A stretch of 36,374 nucleotides of DNA, from assembly GCF_019750675.1 (NCBI RefSeq), contig NZ_JAIEOF010000360.1:1-36374 (forward strand), given 5' to 3'. Under the pieces are notes generated by a model. That model worked only from the letters and a program-made list of their open reading frames with translations, did no database searches and was not told the origin of the DNA. Shown here piece after piece: positions 8,543-15,481 of this stretch (positions are counted from its first letter, which is position 1; every line of letters begins with the position of its first letter). Source of the DNA: Methylobacterium sp. (GTDB lineage: Bacteria > Pseudomonadota > Alphaproteobacteria > Rhizobiales > Beijerinckiaceae). Made by a program: the position numbers and the translations under genes.

Positions 8543-8760
8543 GGGCGGGCCTCGCTAAGAAAGAGGTCGGGGTTGCTGGGGCGCGGGTTGCGCGGCCGGC
8601 CGCGCTTGGGCCGGGTCTCGCTGAGTTCAGCCTTGAGCAGCGCGGTGGTGGCTTCCCGCAGGCGGTGGCCAAGCGCGGCCTGCGAGCGGTGCAGGCGGCG
8701 GGCCTTGGTGTAGGCGGTCGAGAGTTCGGCGCGGCGGGCGCGGAGGCTGTCCGTCTTCAC
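8539..8760 (-). CDS. Small basic protein with AT-hook-like motif
   Basis: A 73-residue, strongly basic protein. An N-terminal helix with many Arg/Ala residues leads to KRGRPRNPRPSNPDLF, whose RGRP core resembles an AT-hook, a minor-groove DNA-binding motif. The function is unknown; DNA binding is an inference from that motif and the charge. GTG at 8760 shares a base with the upstream TAG. Confidence 0.55.
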   Translation of the reverse strand: MKTDSLRARRAELSTAYTKARRLHRSQAALGHRLREATTALLKAELSETRPKRGRPRNPRPSNPDLFLSEARP

Positions 8761-9071
8761 TAAACGACCTCCGCTTCACGCATCCCAAGCGCGCCGCGCG
8801 CGGCACGGATCTGCTGCAGGGCCCATTGCGGGTCACCTATGGGTTCGCCGGCCTGGATCTGCTCTTCGGCGAAGTCGAGCAGCTCGGCGACGGTGGCCAT
8901 GACGGACACCACCGTGCAGCCGGCATGTCCCAAGGTGATGAGCGCGCCGGTTTCATGCGTGCCATCGTTGACGGCGGCCACCACCAGCGCGGCGTCCGGA
9001 TCGGCCGCGGCCCAATCCATGAGAGCCAGCACCAACTCGTCGGTTTCGTGCTTCGTCCGCGCCATGGTCAC
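8760..9071 (-). CDS. Small acidic hypothetical protein next to dnaN
   Basis: A 103-residue protein with helices (ETDELVLALMDWAAADPD, VAELLDFAEEQIQAG) and a small central beta segment. I do not recognise a family. It follows the clamp gene with a GTGA overlap at 9068-9071; ATG at 9065 is an alternative start two codons later. Confidence 0.6.
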   Translation of the reverse strand: MTMARTKHETDELVLALMDWAAADPDAALVVAAVNDGTHETGALITLGHAGCTVVSVMATVAELLDFAEEQIQAGEPIGDPQWALQQIRAARGALGMREAEVV

Positions 9072-10189
9072 ACCCGCATCGGCATGAGGACGACGAGCAG
9101 GGCGTCATCGCCCTTGCGCGCCAGGATGGTGGGGCTGCCCGGGTCGGCGAGTTCCATCCGCACGGCGTCGCCGCCGAGGACGGACAGGATCTCGGCGAGG
9201 TATTTGCCGTTGAAGCCGATCTGCAGCGGCGCGCCGTCCAGGGTGGCGTCGACCGCGTCGGTGCCTTCGCCGCTGTCGGGGTTGTTCTGCGTCAGCCGAA
9301 CCTCGCCCACGTCGATGTCGAGCTTCACGGCCCGGCCGCGCTCGCTGGACACGCTGCTGACCCGGTCCAGGGCGTTGGCGAACTCCTCTCGCGGGACCAC
9401 CAGATGCTTCTCGTTCCCGGAGGGGATCGCGCGCTGATAGTCGGGGAAGGTGCCGTCGATCAGCTTGCTGGTGATGACGGTCTCGTCGCGGGTGAACCGT
9501 ATCTTTTGCGGGGAGACCGAGACCTCGAAGGCCGCCGCGCCGTCCGTGCTCACGATGTGACCGAGCTCGGTGATGAGCTTGCGGGGCAGGATCACACCCG
9601 GCATGCCTTCGGCGCCGTCCGGCCGGGGCAGGCAGAGGCGCGCGAGCTGGTGGCCGTTGGTGGCGACGGCGCGCAGGCCGTCGTGGCGCTCAGCCTCGTC
9701 CGGGGCGTGCAGGTAAACGCCATTCAGATAGTAGCGCGTCTCCTCCGTCGAGATCGCGAAGCTCACCTGCTCGAACATGCGCAGCACGTCGGCCACGGGC
9801 CAGCTGAACCGCGTGAACATCTCGCCGGCCTGGAGGTCGGGGAAGTCTTCGCTGGGCAGGGTGCCGAGGGTGAACCGGGTGCGGCCCGAACGGACCACGG
9901 CCTGGCCGGGCTTGCCCACCTCGAAGCTGATCGACGCCGCGTCGGGGAGCTTGCGCACCATCTCTTTCAGGGTGTGCGCCGGCATGGTAATGGCGCCGGG
10001 CTCGGCGACCTCGGCTGCACAAGCGATCTGCGCCTCGATGTCGAGATCCGTGGCGCGCACGGTGAGGCGGCTGCCCTCGGCGTCCAGGCGCACGTTGGAC
10101 AGGATCGGGATGGTGTTGCGCCGCTCGACGATGCGCGCCGCGAGGTTGAGCGCCTTGAGCAGGCCGGAGCGTTCGCAGGTGAAGCGCAT
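9068..10189 (-). CDS. dnaN: DNA polymerase III beta sliding clamp, phage copy
   Basis: A 373-residue, full-length clamp with three repeated domains. It opens MRFTCERSGLLKAL and continues RNTIPILSNVRL and LPSEDFPDL. The central part has RYYLNGVYLH, a TNGHQLA segment and ILPRKLI; the last domain has SKLIDGTFPDYQRAIP and ends LMPMRV, close to the canonical MPMRL end that forms part of the partner pocket. It would form a dimeric ring on DNA that holds polymerase and other clamp-binding proteins. No DNA polymerase gene is visible in the window, so the likely partner is the host replicase. The frame is open 22 codons upstream; ATG at 10189 matches the family start. It lies mid-operon, after DUF2303. 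Confidence 0.95.
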   Translation of the reverse strand: MRFTCERSGLLKALNLAARIVERRNTIPILSNVRLDAEGSRLTVRATDLDIEAQIACAAEVAEPGAITMPAHTLKEMVRKLPDAASISFEVGKPGQAVVRSGRTRFTLGTLPSEDFPDLQAGEMFTRFSWPVADVLRMFEQVSFAISTEETRYYLNGVYLHAPDEAERHDGLRAVATNGHQLARLCLPRPDGAEGMPGVILPRKLITELGHIVSTDGAAAFEVSVSPQKIRFTRDETVITSKLIDGTFPDYQRAIPSGNEKHLVVPREEFANALDRVSSVSSERGRAVKLDIDVGEVRLTQNNPDSGEGTDAVDATLDGAPLQIGFNGKYLAEILSVLGGDAVRMELADPGSPTILARKGDDALLVVLMPMRV

Positions 10190-10295
10190 GGGTCTCGCGT
10201 CTGTCTGAGAAAAGAGGAAAGCGGCGGGGCGGCGCTGTGCGCTGCGCCCCGCCAAGTCACCCGCGGTCGGAGGGGCCAGTCCGCGGGATGGGGTG

Positions 10296-11291
10296 TCAGA
10301 TGCCGCGCTCGCCGCCGTTCTCGGGCGCGCCTTCGAAGGTTGGGAGGCTGGTGTCTCGACCCGACTTCAACAGATCCTGCTGCACGCGGTCGCGGAGCTG
10401 ATCGCGCCAGCGATAGAGGTCGTAGAACCACACCACGGCGCCGCCGGCCGCGCGGTAGCGCAGGCGGGCCGGGATGCGGACCTGCTCGCCGTCGACGAAG
10501 GCGCGCAGGGCGATCATGAAGATGCCCGGCACGGTGATGGCCTCGCCGGCCGCGTTGGTGTGCTCCTCTTGAAACACCATCTCGGCCTCGCCGCTCTGAT
10601 TGCGGACGGCCTGCTTGAACTTCTGGCCGACGCGAATCTCCAGCGAGCGCGCCAGGTCGATGAGTTCGTTCGGCGCGGCGAACTTTGCCTTGAACAGCCG
10701 CTCGAACTCGCCGCGCTCCGCATCGAGGGGTGCAGCGAGTTCGGCGGCGTGATCCTCGAGGAAGCTGGCGAACTCGGCCTGATCCAGCTTCTTGCCGACG
10801 TTGTCGATCCAGGCCTGGAACTCGGGCGTGATCGGGAAGGCGTAGTGTACGAAGTGCTCGGCATTGCGGGCCGCGCCTTCCAGGCTGTGATAGTCGAGGA
10901 CCGCCGTCAGCGAAGGCCGGGGCCAGTCCGTCTTCGCAAAGATGGCCGAGCCGTCATCTTTGTGCCGGTTCGTCAATGCGATGAAGGCTTCCAGGGTCGT
11001 GACGATGGCCTTGCCCTTGCGGCGGGCGGGACCGGTCCGGAACTGCTCGATCTCGCTCTTCAGGACGCGAAGGTTGCCGCCGGTGGCGCTGGGTGAGATC
11101 AGCGCCGGGATCTGAGTCGGCAATCCGTCTCCGAGGCCGCTCACCGGGATCATCACCACCTCGGGCTTCACGCCCTGGATGCTGAGATCGGCGATCTTCT
11201 GGATGGCCTCGGCCTCGCCGCCGTAGCAGCTGGGCGTGGCCGGCGGGCGCACGCCGCTGCCGCCGGAGGGAGGTGTGGTGGTGCTTGCCAT
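10296..11291 (-). CDS. DUF2303 (YfdQ-like) phage protein
   Basis: A 331-residue protein of the DUF2303 family. It has LEAFIALTNRHKDDGSAIFA, TAVLDYH, FPITPEFQAW and the conserved DQAEFASFLEDHAAEL in order, and a basic-aromatic end near VVWFYDLYRW. It has no known enzymatic activity; members occur in phage early regions beside recombination or replication genes. Here it precedes the sliding clamp, which supports a DNA-metabolism context. The first 25 residues are low-complexity Thr/Pro/Gly. Confidence 0.85.
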   Translation of the reverse strand: MASTTTPPSGGSGVRPPATPSCYGGEAEAIQKIADLSIQGVKPEVVMIPVSGLGDGLPTQIPALISPSATGGNLRVLKSEIEQFRTGPARRKGKAIVTTLEAFIALTNRHKDDGSAIFAKTDWPRPSLTAVLDYHSLEGAARNAEHFVHYAFPITPEFQAWIDNVGKKLDQAEFASFLEDHAAELAAPLDAERGEFERLFKAKFAAPNELIDLARSLEIRVGQKFKQAVRNQSGEAEMVFQEEHTNAAGEAITVPGIFMIALRAFVDGEQVRIPARLRYRAAGGAVVWFYDLYRWRDQLRDRVQQDLLKSGRDTSLPTFEGAPENGGERGI

Positions 11292-11342
11292 GACGCGGTG
11301 TCCTAATGCGGGAGGTTGAGGGTGGTGCGGGGTGCCTGAGGC

Positions 11343-11687
11343 TCAGGCGGTTTCGCGGTCGCGCGCCTCAGATGAGCGCGGGCCGGCGAACATGTCGTCC
11401 TGGCTGGGGTGCTGGACGGAGAAGCCACCGCCCATCGACCAGAACGGCGTCGCGCTGAACCCCTTTTCCTCGGGCAGCTTCGACTTGACCGAGGGCTTCA
11501 CATCGATGCGGCCTTCCTGGAAGGCGATCGTCAGCGTGACGGTGATGGCAGCCGTGCCGCGCTGGTCGGGCAGACCCTCCAGCGCTTCCATGGCGTGGGT
11601 CAGGTGCTCGTCGCACTTCTCGGCGAACCGACCCCGGTTGAGGACACCGACAAGATCGGTGAGGCGGCGAATTGGCTTGGTGGACAT
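11343..11687 (-). CDS. Conserved hypothetical phage protein
   Basis: A 114-residue protein of a type I associate with DUF2303-containing operons, but without known function. It starts with a short basic helix, then ITVTLTIAFQEGRIDVKPS predicts a beta hairpin, and the tail is polar and disordered. ATG at 11687 shares a base with the upstream TGA. The 106 open codons upstream belong to the antisense reading of the next gene and are not used. Confidence 0.65.
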   Translation of the reverse strand: MSTKPIRRLTDLVGVLNRGRFAEKCDEHLTHAMEALEGLPDQRGTAAITVTLTIAFQEGRIDVKPSVKSKLPEEKGFSATPFWSMGGGFSVQHPSQDDMFAGPRSSEARDRETA

Positions 11688-12184
11688 CAGCAGTCTCCGC
11701 TGTGCCGAGCAGGTGCGGTCGGCGTGGAAGGCGATAGGAAAGGCGGCGCAGCCCCGGCGGCTTCGCGACGGGCCTCGTGCCGAGCAAGGGTCATCAACCG
11801 GTAGCGAATGGAATGACGATGCCGCCCGAGCGCTTTGCCGATCGCGGCACGGCTCAAGTTTTCGCCCGCCATGGCGAGCAGGCGCGCGTCTTCGTCCGGT
11901 GTGAACCGCCGAACGACGACGCCATTGCGCTCGATACGAAGGGGGACAGGCGCTACCGAAGCCTGGAACTTCCCATCCGAGCGATCGACACCAAGCTTCA
12001 AGCACGTCGCGCTGATGTTCGAGCGAGAACAGCCGAAAGCACGGGCGAGATCGCCCGCGCTTTCCCCCGCCTCACGCCGCGCGGCGATCTGCTGTTGCTG
12101 CCCCTTGGTGAGCAACAAGCGTCGCATGACCCGAGTGGTGGCATCCGCCAGCAGCTCGAACTCCGAAGCGTGCTGCTCGGCCAT
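11687..12184 (-). CDS. Two-HTH DNA-binding protein, GcrA-HTH-like
   Basis: A 165-residue protein with two DNA-binding segments. The first (about 27-65) reads GQQQQIAARREAGESAGDLA then RAFGCSRSNISATCLKLG, a resolvase-type HTH. The second (about 93-133) reads FTPDEDARLLAMAGENLSR then AAIGKALGRHRHSIRYRL, a Myb/GcrA-like HTH. It is probably an early transcription regulator or initiator-associated factor; the target is unknown. It sits in the same operon as the GcrA C-terminal-domain protein at 6741-7130, which lacks an HTH. ATG at 12184 lies one base after the upstream stop. Confidence 0.65.
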   Translation of the reverse strand: MAEQHASEFELLADATTRVMRRLLLTKGQQQQIAARREAGESAGDLARAFGCSRSNISATCLKLGVDRSDGKFQASVAPVPLRIERNGVVVRRFTPDEDARLLAMAGENLSRAAIGKALGRHRHSIRYRLMTLARHEARREAAGAAPPFLSPSTPTAPARHSGDC

Positions 12185-12185
12185 G

Positions 12186-12422
12186 TCAGGCGGCCTCGCT
12201 CTGGTGCACGGCCTGGCCGAGGGCCTGGCAGGAGCGGGCGTAAAGCGCGGCGCGCGTCTGCTCGACGTCGACCGTCAGGCAGCGCGCGATGTCGTCGTTC
12301 GACAGCGGTCCCAGGACCTGCTCGGCCGTCTTGCCCGGCCATCCGAGCTTGCGGGCGAGGTGCTTACGAAGGGCCTCGCGGACCATGGCCGGCGACGGCG
12401 GGTCGAGCAGTGGGTTGGACAC
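12186..12422 (-). CDS. First gene of leftward operon, small regulator-like protein
   Basis: A 78-residue helical protein I do not recognise. HLARKLGWPGKTAEQVLGPL and LSNDDIARCLTVDVEQTR look like a small DNA- or protein-binding domain. GTG at 12422 is favoured because GGAG lies eight bases upstream and the protein-like sequence begins here; the frame is open further but crosses the operators. It is the first gene after the leftward promoter. Confidence 0.6.
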   Translation of the reverse strand: MSNPLLDPPSPAMVREALRKHLARKLGWPGKTAEQVLGPLSNDDIARCLTVDVEQTRAALYARSCQALGQAVHQSEAA

Positions 12423-12455
12423 GGATGCGGCTCCATCGCGATGGGCGATGAAGGA

Positions 12456-12483
12456 AGCATACCGGTTATTTGACCGCCGTAAA
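12456..12483 (-). promoter_or_regulatory. Leftward early promoter (pL)
   Basis: On the minus strand TTTACG (12478-12483) and TATGCT (12456-12461) are separated by 16 bases and sit 34 bases before the first leftward gene. The operator copy at 12463-12476 fills the spacer, so bound repressor would exclude RNA polymerase. Confidence 0.65.
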
Positions 12484-12504
12484 GAGCGGGCGGTTAGATT
12501 ACCG
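12463..12504. promoter_or_regulatory. Repressor operators OL (two copies)
   Basis: Two near-palindromic 14-mers match CGGTNANNTNACCG or a close variant: CGGTTATTTGACCG at 12463-12476 and CGGTTAGATTACCG at 12491-12504. The first is identical to the operator at 13988-14001. The second overlaps the stop codon of the membrane-protein gene (12499-12501). Repressor binding is inferred. Confidence 0.7.
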
Positions 12505-13203
12505 CTTTTTCTCGTCCAATCCGGCCGCACGCTTGGCGAAAGCGAAGGCTCCGGAGAGAGCCTGACCGGTCGCATCGGCAGCAGTTGTCACGGCCGATCC
12601 CGCCGTTGCCGCTGCTGCGCTCAGGCCGTCTCCGATCCCTGCGAGTGTCCCTTGCTCTTCGACCTGAGCATCAACGGGATGAGGCGCCGGAAGTGCGCGA
12701 GCCTGTGGCACAGTCTCTGGGGGGGTAGCCTTCGAGAACCATCTTCGCTTCGGCGGTTCTGTGAGGCGGAGCTGGCGTTCGGCCTCTGCGCGGATTAGGG
12801 CAGCGTCGTTGCGCATCGTTTCCGCCGTGGCAATCTCGCAAATGCCGACAAATCCGGTGCCCTGCTCGAAGGTCACCTGCACAAGTGCCTTGGTTTCAGC
12901 GCCGCCACCCAGCAGCCCCAATGCGCCGCCGATAGCGGCGGCGCCGATGCCGATCGCACCGACTGCTGCGAGCGGCGCGGCAAAGATCCCGACGACCATT
13001 GCGAGCGGTGCCAACCCTGCTGCGTTCTTCGCTCCGGCGATAAGAGCGCGGCCCCAATGCTTCTCGATGACGGTGGCGTTCGCCTCAATAGCGCTCACGT
13101 TCGCGATGCTCTGGAGGCGCCGTTTGGGTAGCTTGAACTCGCCTGCCTCATACCAAGCGGTGCCGGTGCCGAAGTCGCCCGCGACGAGTTCAATGCGCAA
13201 CAT
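12499..13203 (-). CDS. Glycine-zipper membrane protein linked to the repressor
   Basis: A 234-residue protein with no family I can name. A polar N-terminal domain (1-60) is followed by a long Gly/Ala-rich hydrophobic stretch (about 62-101, with GIFAAPLAAVGAIGIGAAAI) that can form two helices of glycine-zipper type. Then come a short beta segment (KALVQVTFEQGTGFVGICEI), a charged helix and a second Ala-rich helix near the end. ATG at 13203 follows GGAG by six bases and lies one base after the repressor stop, so both should share one transcript in the lysogen. A role in immunity, such as blocking entry of related phages, is inference from that context. Base composition is like the repressor gene. 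Confidence 0.75.
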   Translation of the reverse strand: MLRIELVAGDFGTGTAWYEAGEFKLPKRRLQSIANVSAIEANATVIEKHWGRALIAGAKNAAGLAPLAMVVGIFAAPLAAVGAIGIGAAAIGGALGLLGGGAETKALVQVTFEQGTGFVGICEIATAETMRNDAALIRAEAERQLRLTEPPKRRWFSKATPPETVPQARALPAPHPVDAQVEEQGTLAGIGDGLSAAAATAGSAVTTAADATGQALSGAFAFAKRAAGLDEKKR

Positions 13204-13204
13204 T

Positions 13205-13984
13205 TCAGGCTCCGTCGCCAAAATGAGCGTTTTGGAAGGCATCGAAGGTTCTGCCAGGATGGCTCGTGCGCTCAATCTTCGCCATTCGCCTTAGCTGGCG
13301 CGCTCTGATGGTTACATAAATCTCGCCAATCCAGACAATTTCCATTTCTTCCATAGGGCGAGCATTGAAACTACTCAGCGTGACGGTTTCGCTGTCGCCT
13401 TTAAGAATAGTTTTTAAATATCGAGTGCCATCTGTAGTTAAGACTACGGCTTCTTCGCCGTAAAACGAGTCTACTCGCCGAGTCTGATCGCGGTATACGA
13501 TCACTGCATCTCCATCATGGTATACCGGAAGCATTGAATCGCCTCTAATCATGAAGGCGACCATTGATTGTGGTATCGCGAAGGGTAGTTCAATAGTGTC
13601 GAGGCCTTCGGGAGGCACCTGCTCGAATTCGGGTTCCACCTTCGCGCCCGCTCCAACATACCCCATGACTGGGATTACGTAGCGCGGAGTCGTTGCGTCT
13701 TCGTCACCGATGCCAGTCATCAACCAGCCTGGTGTGGTCTGTAGCACGGGCGCCAGAAGCTCAATCGTGCGGGTGGAAGCTCCGTGCCGGTTCACGTCCC
13801 CTTTGGCTGCGCGCCGGAGGTTGCGAATTGCATCTTCGCTCAAGCCCGCCTGCTTGGACACGGCCGCAGCCTTTAGGCCGAGGGCCGTGAGCCGTTTTTC
13901 GATCCTTGCAAGCACGTCCTCAATCATCCCGGTATTCTGACCGGTCACCGGTTTTGACGCGAACGGTTCTTTGACCGTTGACAT
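13205..13984 (-). CDS. CI/LexA-type self-cleaving phage repressor
   Basis: A 259-residue repressor. The HTH occupies about 36-56 (GLKAAAVSKQAGLSEDAIRN). A linker with the Ala-Gly cleavage site (Ala112-Gly113 in YVGAGAKV) leads to a peptidase S24 domain. The catalytic Ser is Ser150 (IRGDSMLP) and the Lys is Lys191 (RYLKTI), the usual spacing. It should hold pL and pR off by binding the operators at 12463-12504 and 13930-14001, and cleave itself when RecA is activated by DNA damage. The start at 13984 has no Shine-Dalgarno sequence and overlaps the pR -35 box; a later ATG at 13927 (residue 20) is possible. The stop lies one base before the membrane-protein gene. Confidence 0.93.
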   Translation of the reverse strand: MSTVKEPFASKPVTGQNTGMIEDVLARIEKRLTALGLKAAAVSKQAGLSEDAIRNLRRAAKGDVNRHGASTRTIELLAPVLQTTPGWLMTGIGDEDATTPRYVIPVMGYVGAGAKVEPEFEQVPPEGLDTIELPFAIPQSMVAFMIRGDSMLPVYHDGDAVIVYRDQTRRVDSFYGEEAVVLTTDGTRYLKTILKGDSETVTLSSFNARPMEEMEIVWIGEIYVTIRARQLRRMAKIERTSHPGRTFDAFQNAHFGDGA

Positions 13985-14001
13985 GGGCGGTTATTTGACC
14001 G
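13930..14001. promoter_or_regulatory. Repressor operators OR (three copies)
   Basis: Three 14-mers share CGGT-N6-ACCG: CGGTATTCTGACCG (13930-13943, inside the repressor coding start), CGGTTCTTTGACCG (13964-13977) and CGGTTATTTGACCG (13988-14001). The last lies in the spacer of the rightward promoter and is identical to OL at 12463. The start-to-start distances are 34 and 24 bases. Confidence 0.75.
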
Positions 14002-14008
14002 GTATATA
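13978..14008 (+). promoter_or_regulatory. Rightward early promoter (pR)
   Basis: A perfect -35 box TTGACA (13978-13983) and a -10 box TATATA (14003-14008) are separated by 19 bases (18 if GTATAT is used). An operator fills the spacer. The expected transcription start is close to the ATG at 14014, leaving almost no leader. Confidence 0.75.
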
Positions 14009-14013
14009 GGCCC

Positions 14014-14262
14014 ATGAGCGGGATCGATCATCTTCTGGCGGTGGCGCGGGCGTATGGCGAGGCGGAAAGAATTCCGCTTACCACCGTCAGTTGGCGCGTC
14101 TTCGAGGACACGAAAAAGATGGGCCGTCTGGTAACAGGCTCGGACATCCAAAGCCGGCGCCTTGAAAAGGCGATGGTGTGGTTCTCGGAAAACTGGCCGC
14201 AAAATGCGGTCTGGCCGGTCGAGACGCCCCGTCCCGTTTCACAAACAGCGCAGGCAGCCTGA
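14014..14262 (+). CDS. Cro-position small protein, probable regulator
   Basis: An 82-residue protein divergent from the repressor. HLLAVARAYGEAE, TTVSWRVFEDTKKMGRL, GSDIQSRRLEKAMVWFS and ENWP form a pattern I have seen in many alphaproteobacterial genomes and prophages, without a known function. Position alone suggests a Cro-like role. There is no Shine-Dalgarno sequence, and the -10 box of pR ends five bases before ATG, so the mRNA is probably leaderless, as for lambda cI. Confidence 0.7.
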   Translation: MSGIDHLLAVARAYGEAERIPLTTVSWRVFEDTKKMGRLVTGSDIQSRRLEKAMVWFSENWPQNAVWPVETPRPVSQTAQAA

Positions 14263-14276
14263 TGCCGCACCCGCGC

Positions 14277-14504
14277 TCACTGCTTCGGCCCGGCCTGGTG
14301 GTCGCGGCGCTGCTGCTCATAGGTTTCGCGGCGCGTCGTCAGCAGGCGCGCCAGCAGGTCGCCGTCCTCGGCGTTGAGGTAGAGGGTCGCGACCGGCGTG
14401 TCATGGGCATCGGTGTTGGCAAACAGCACGATGCGGGTCGCGCCCTCGGGACCGAACAGGACCTGGAAGCGGGTCGTGATGGGCGGTTCATCGCTGCTGT
14501 TCAT
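14277..14504 (-). CDS. Lone leftward small protein inside the rightward region
   Basis: A 75-residue, acidic-then-basic protein of unknown function. RFQVLFGPEGATRIVLF, ATLYLNAEDGDLLARLL and TTRRETYEQQRRDH give a beta-beta-helix pattern and a charged helix. ATG at 14504 has a good site, GGGAG about seven bases before it, which is the main reason to accept it. It converges on the Cro-position gene with 14 bases between the stops and has no visible promoter of its own. It may be expressed in the lysogen. Confidence 0.6.
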   Translation of the reverse strand: MNSSDEPPITTRFQVLFGPEGATRIVLFANTDAHDTPVATLYLNAEDGDLLARLLTTRRETYEQQRRDHQAGPKQ

Positions 14505-14595
14505 TTCGTTTCTCCCTGCCGTGCTCTGCCGGTGGCAGACGCACCCGTAGAATGGGTTGTGGTCCACACCAATCCCCGCCGCACCGGAGCGGGTC

Positions 14596-15258
14596 ATGCT
14601 TAATCTCCTCCGCTCCGTCTCCCTGCCCTCGCTGAGCGGCGCCGTCGTTGCGGCACGCTCGGCGGTGGGCCAGGGCGCACAGGCCGTGACAAGCCTGGGC
14701 GCCTCGGTCTCCACCTTCGCAACCGACACGTTGGCGCGTGTCGAGCGGCCGTCTCTCACCTGGCTTCCTGACCTTCCGTCTCTCTCCGTTCCAACATGGC
14801 TCGTCCGTTCGGGTGTGGCGCCCGATCGGCTTGCCCTCGCGCTGTCGCCTGCCGGCATTTCTGCTGCACCGACCATCGAAGGATGGGAGAGTTCAGTGGG
14901 AAATACTGGTATAGCCTTGGGCCATTTCTTCCCAAAAGAGGGCCTGGACTGGTCTCAGCAGATCGATCTTGACGGTTTGTCCCGGTTCTTGCGTGAGCAA
15001 TACCCGGATAAAACGGCACAGAACGTGGCCGCGCGCACGAAGCTGCCGGCCGATACCGTGAAGAAATGGCTCTTGGGCGTGGCGCTGCCGAACGGCCGGG
15101 CCATGCTGGTGCTGGCCTGCGCCTTCGGGCCGGAAGTGCTGGTGGCCATGCTGCGGCACCCGCCGGGCTGGCTCGACGAGGCCGCGCGCGGCGCCGAGCA
15201 GGCGCGCCTGCAGGCGCAGCTCGCCGATCTCCAAGCGCAGATCGGGCGGGTGGCGTGA
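14596..15258 (+). CDS. HTH protein with C-terminal coiled coil
   Basis: A 220-residue protein. The first 100 residues are Ala/Ser/Leu-rich helices without known match. Residues about 125-185 contain an HTH-like stretch (FLREQYPDKTAQNVAARTK then LPADTVKKWLLG), and the end is a coiled coil (QARLQAQLADLQAQIG). It is probably a regulator or initiator accessory factor at the head of the replication operon. ATG at 14596 has GGAG six bases upstream, and codon use is coding-like from here. GTG at 14896, also with GGGAG six bases upstream, could give a 119-residue HTH-only form. Confidence 0.65.
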   Translation: MLNLLRSVSLPSLSGAVVAARSAVGQGAQAVTSLGASVSTFATDTLARVERPSLTWLPDLPSLSVPTWLVRSGVAPDRLALALSPAGISAAPTIEGWESSVGNTGIALGHFFPKEGLDWSQQIDLDGLSRFLREQYPDKTAQNVAARTKLPADTVKKWLLGVALPNGRAMLVLACAFGPEVLVAMLRHPPGWLDEAARGAEQARLQAQLADLQAQIGRVA

Positions 15259-15401
15259 TGGGGCTGGTTCGCATCGCCGCCGCCGCCGGGGCCAGCGCGC
15301 TGCTCTGGCTGTCCCGTCTGCCGCTCGGGTGTGGCGCTTGGCTGCTCGCCCGGGCCCGGGCCCTCGATGCCCTGGCGCGTCCGCCCTCCGCTGACGGCTG
15401 A
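15258..15401 (+). CDS. Possible 47-residue membrane peptide
   Basis: ATG at 15258 shares a base with the previous TGA. The product has one hydrophobic stretch (AAAAGASALLWLSRLPLGCG) and a short basic end. The coupled start and the position in a compact operon support it. There is no family match, and it could be a fortuitous frame. Confidence 0.45.
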   Translation: MGLVRIAAAAGASALLWLSRLPLGCGAWLLARARALDALARPPSADG

Positions 15402-15406
15402 GCCCT

Positions 15407-15481
15407 ATGCGCCTCGTCCTCGACGTCACCGCCCGCGCGGACCCTTCCGCGTGCCTGCAACCTTCGGAGCTTCGACCATGA
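15407..15481 (+). CDS. Possible 24-residue leader peptide of the primase gene
   Basis: A short frame from ATG at 15407 ends TGA at 15479-15481, overlapping the primase ATG as ATGA. Such an arrangement would couple primase translation to it. No recognisable sequence. Confidence 0.3.
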   Translation: MRLVLDVTARADPSACLQPSELRP

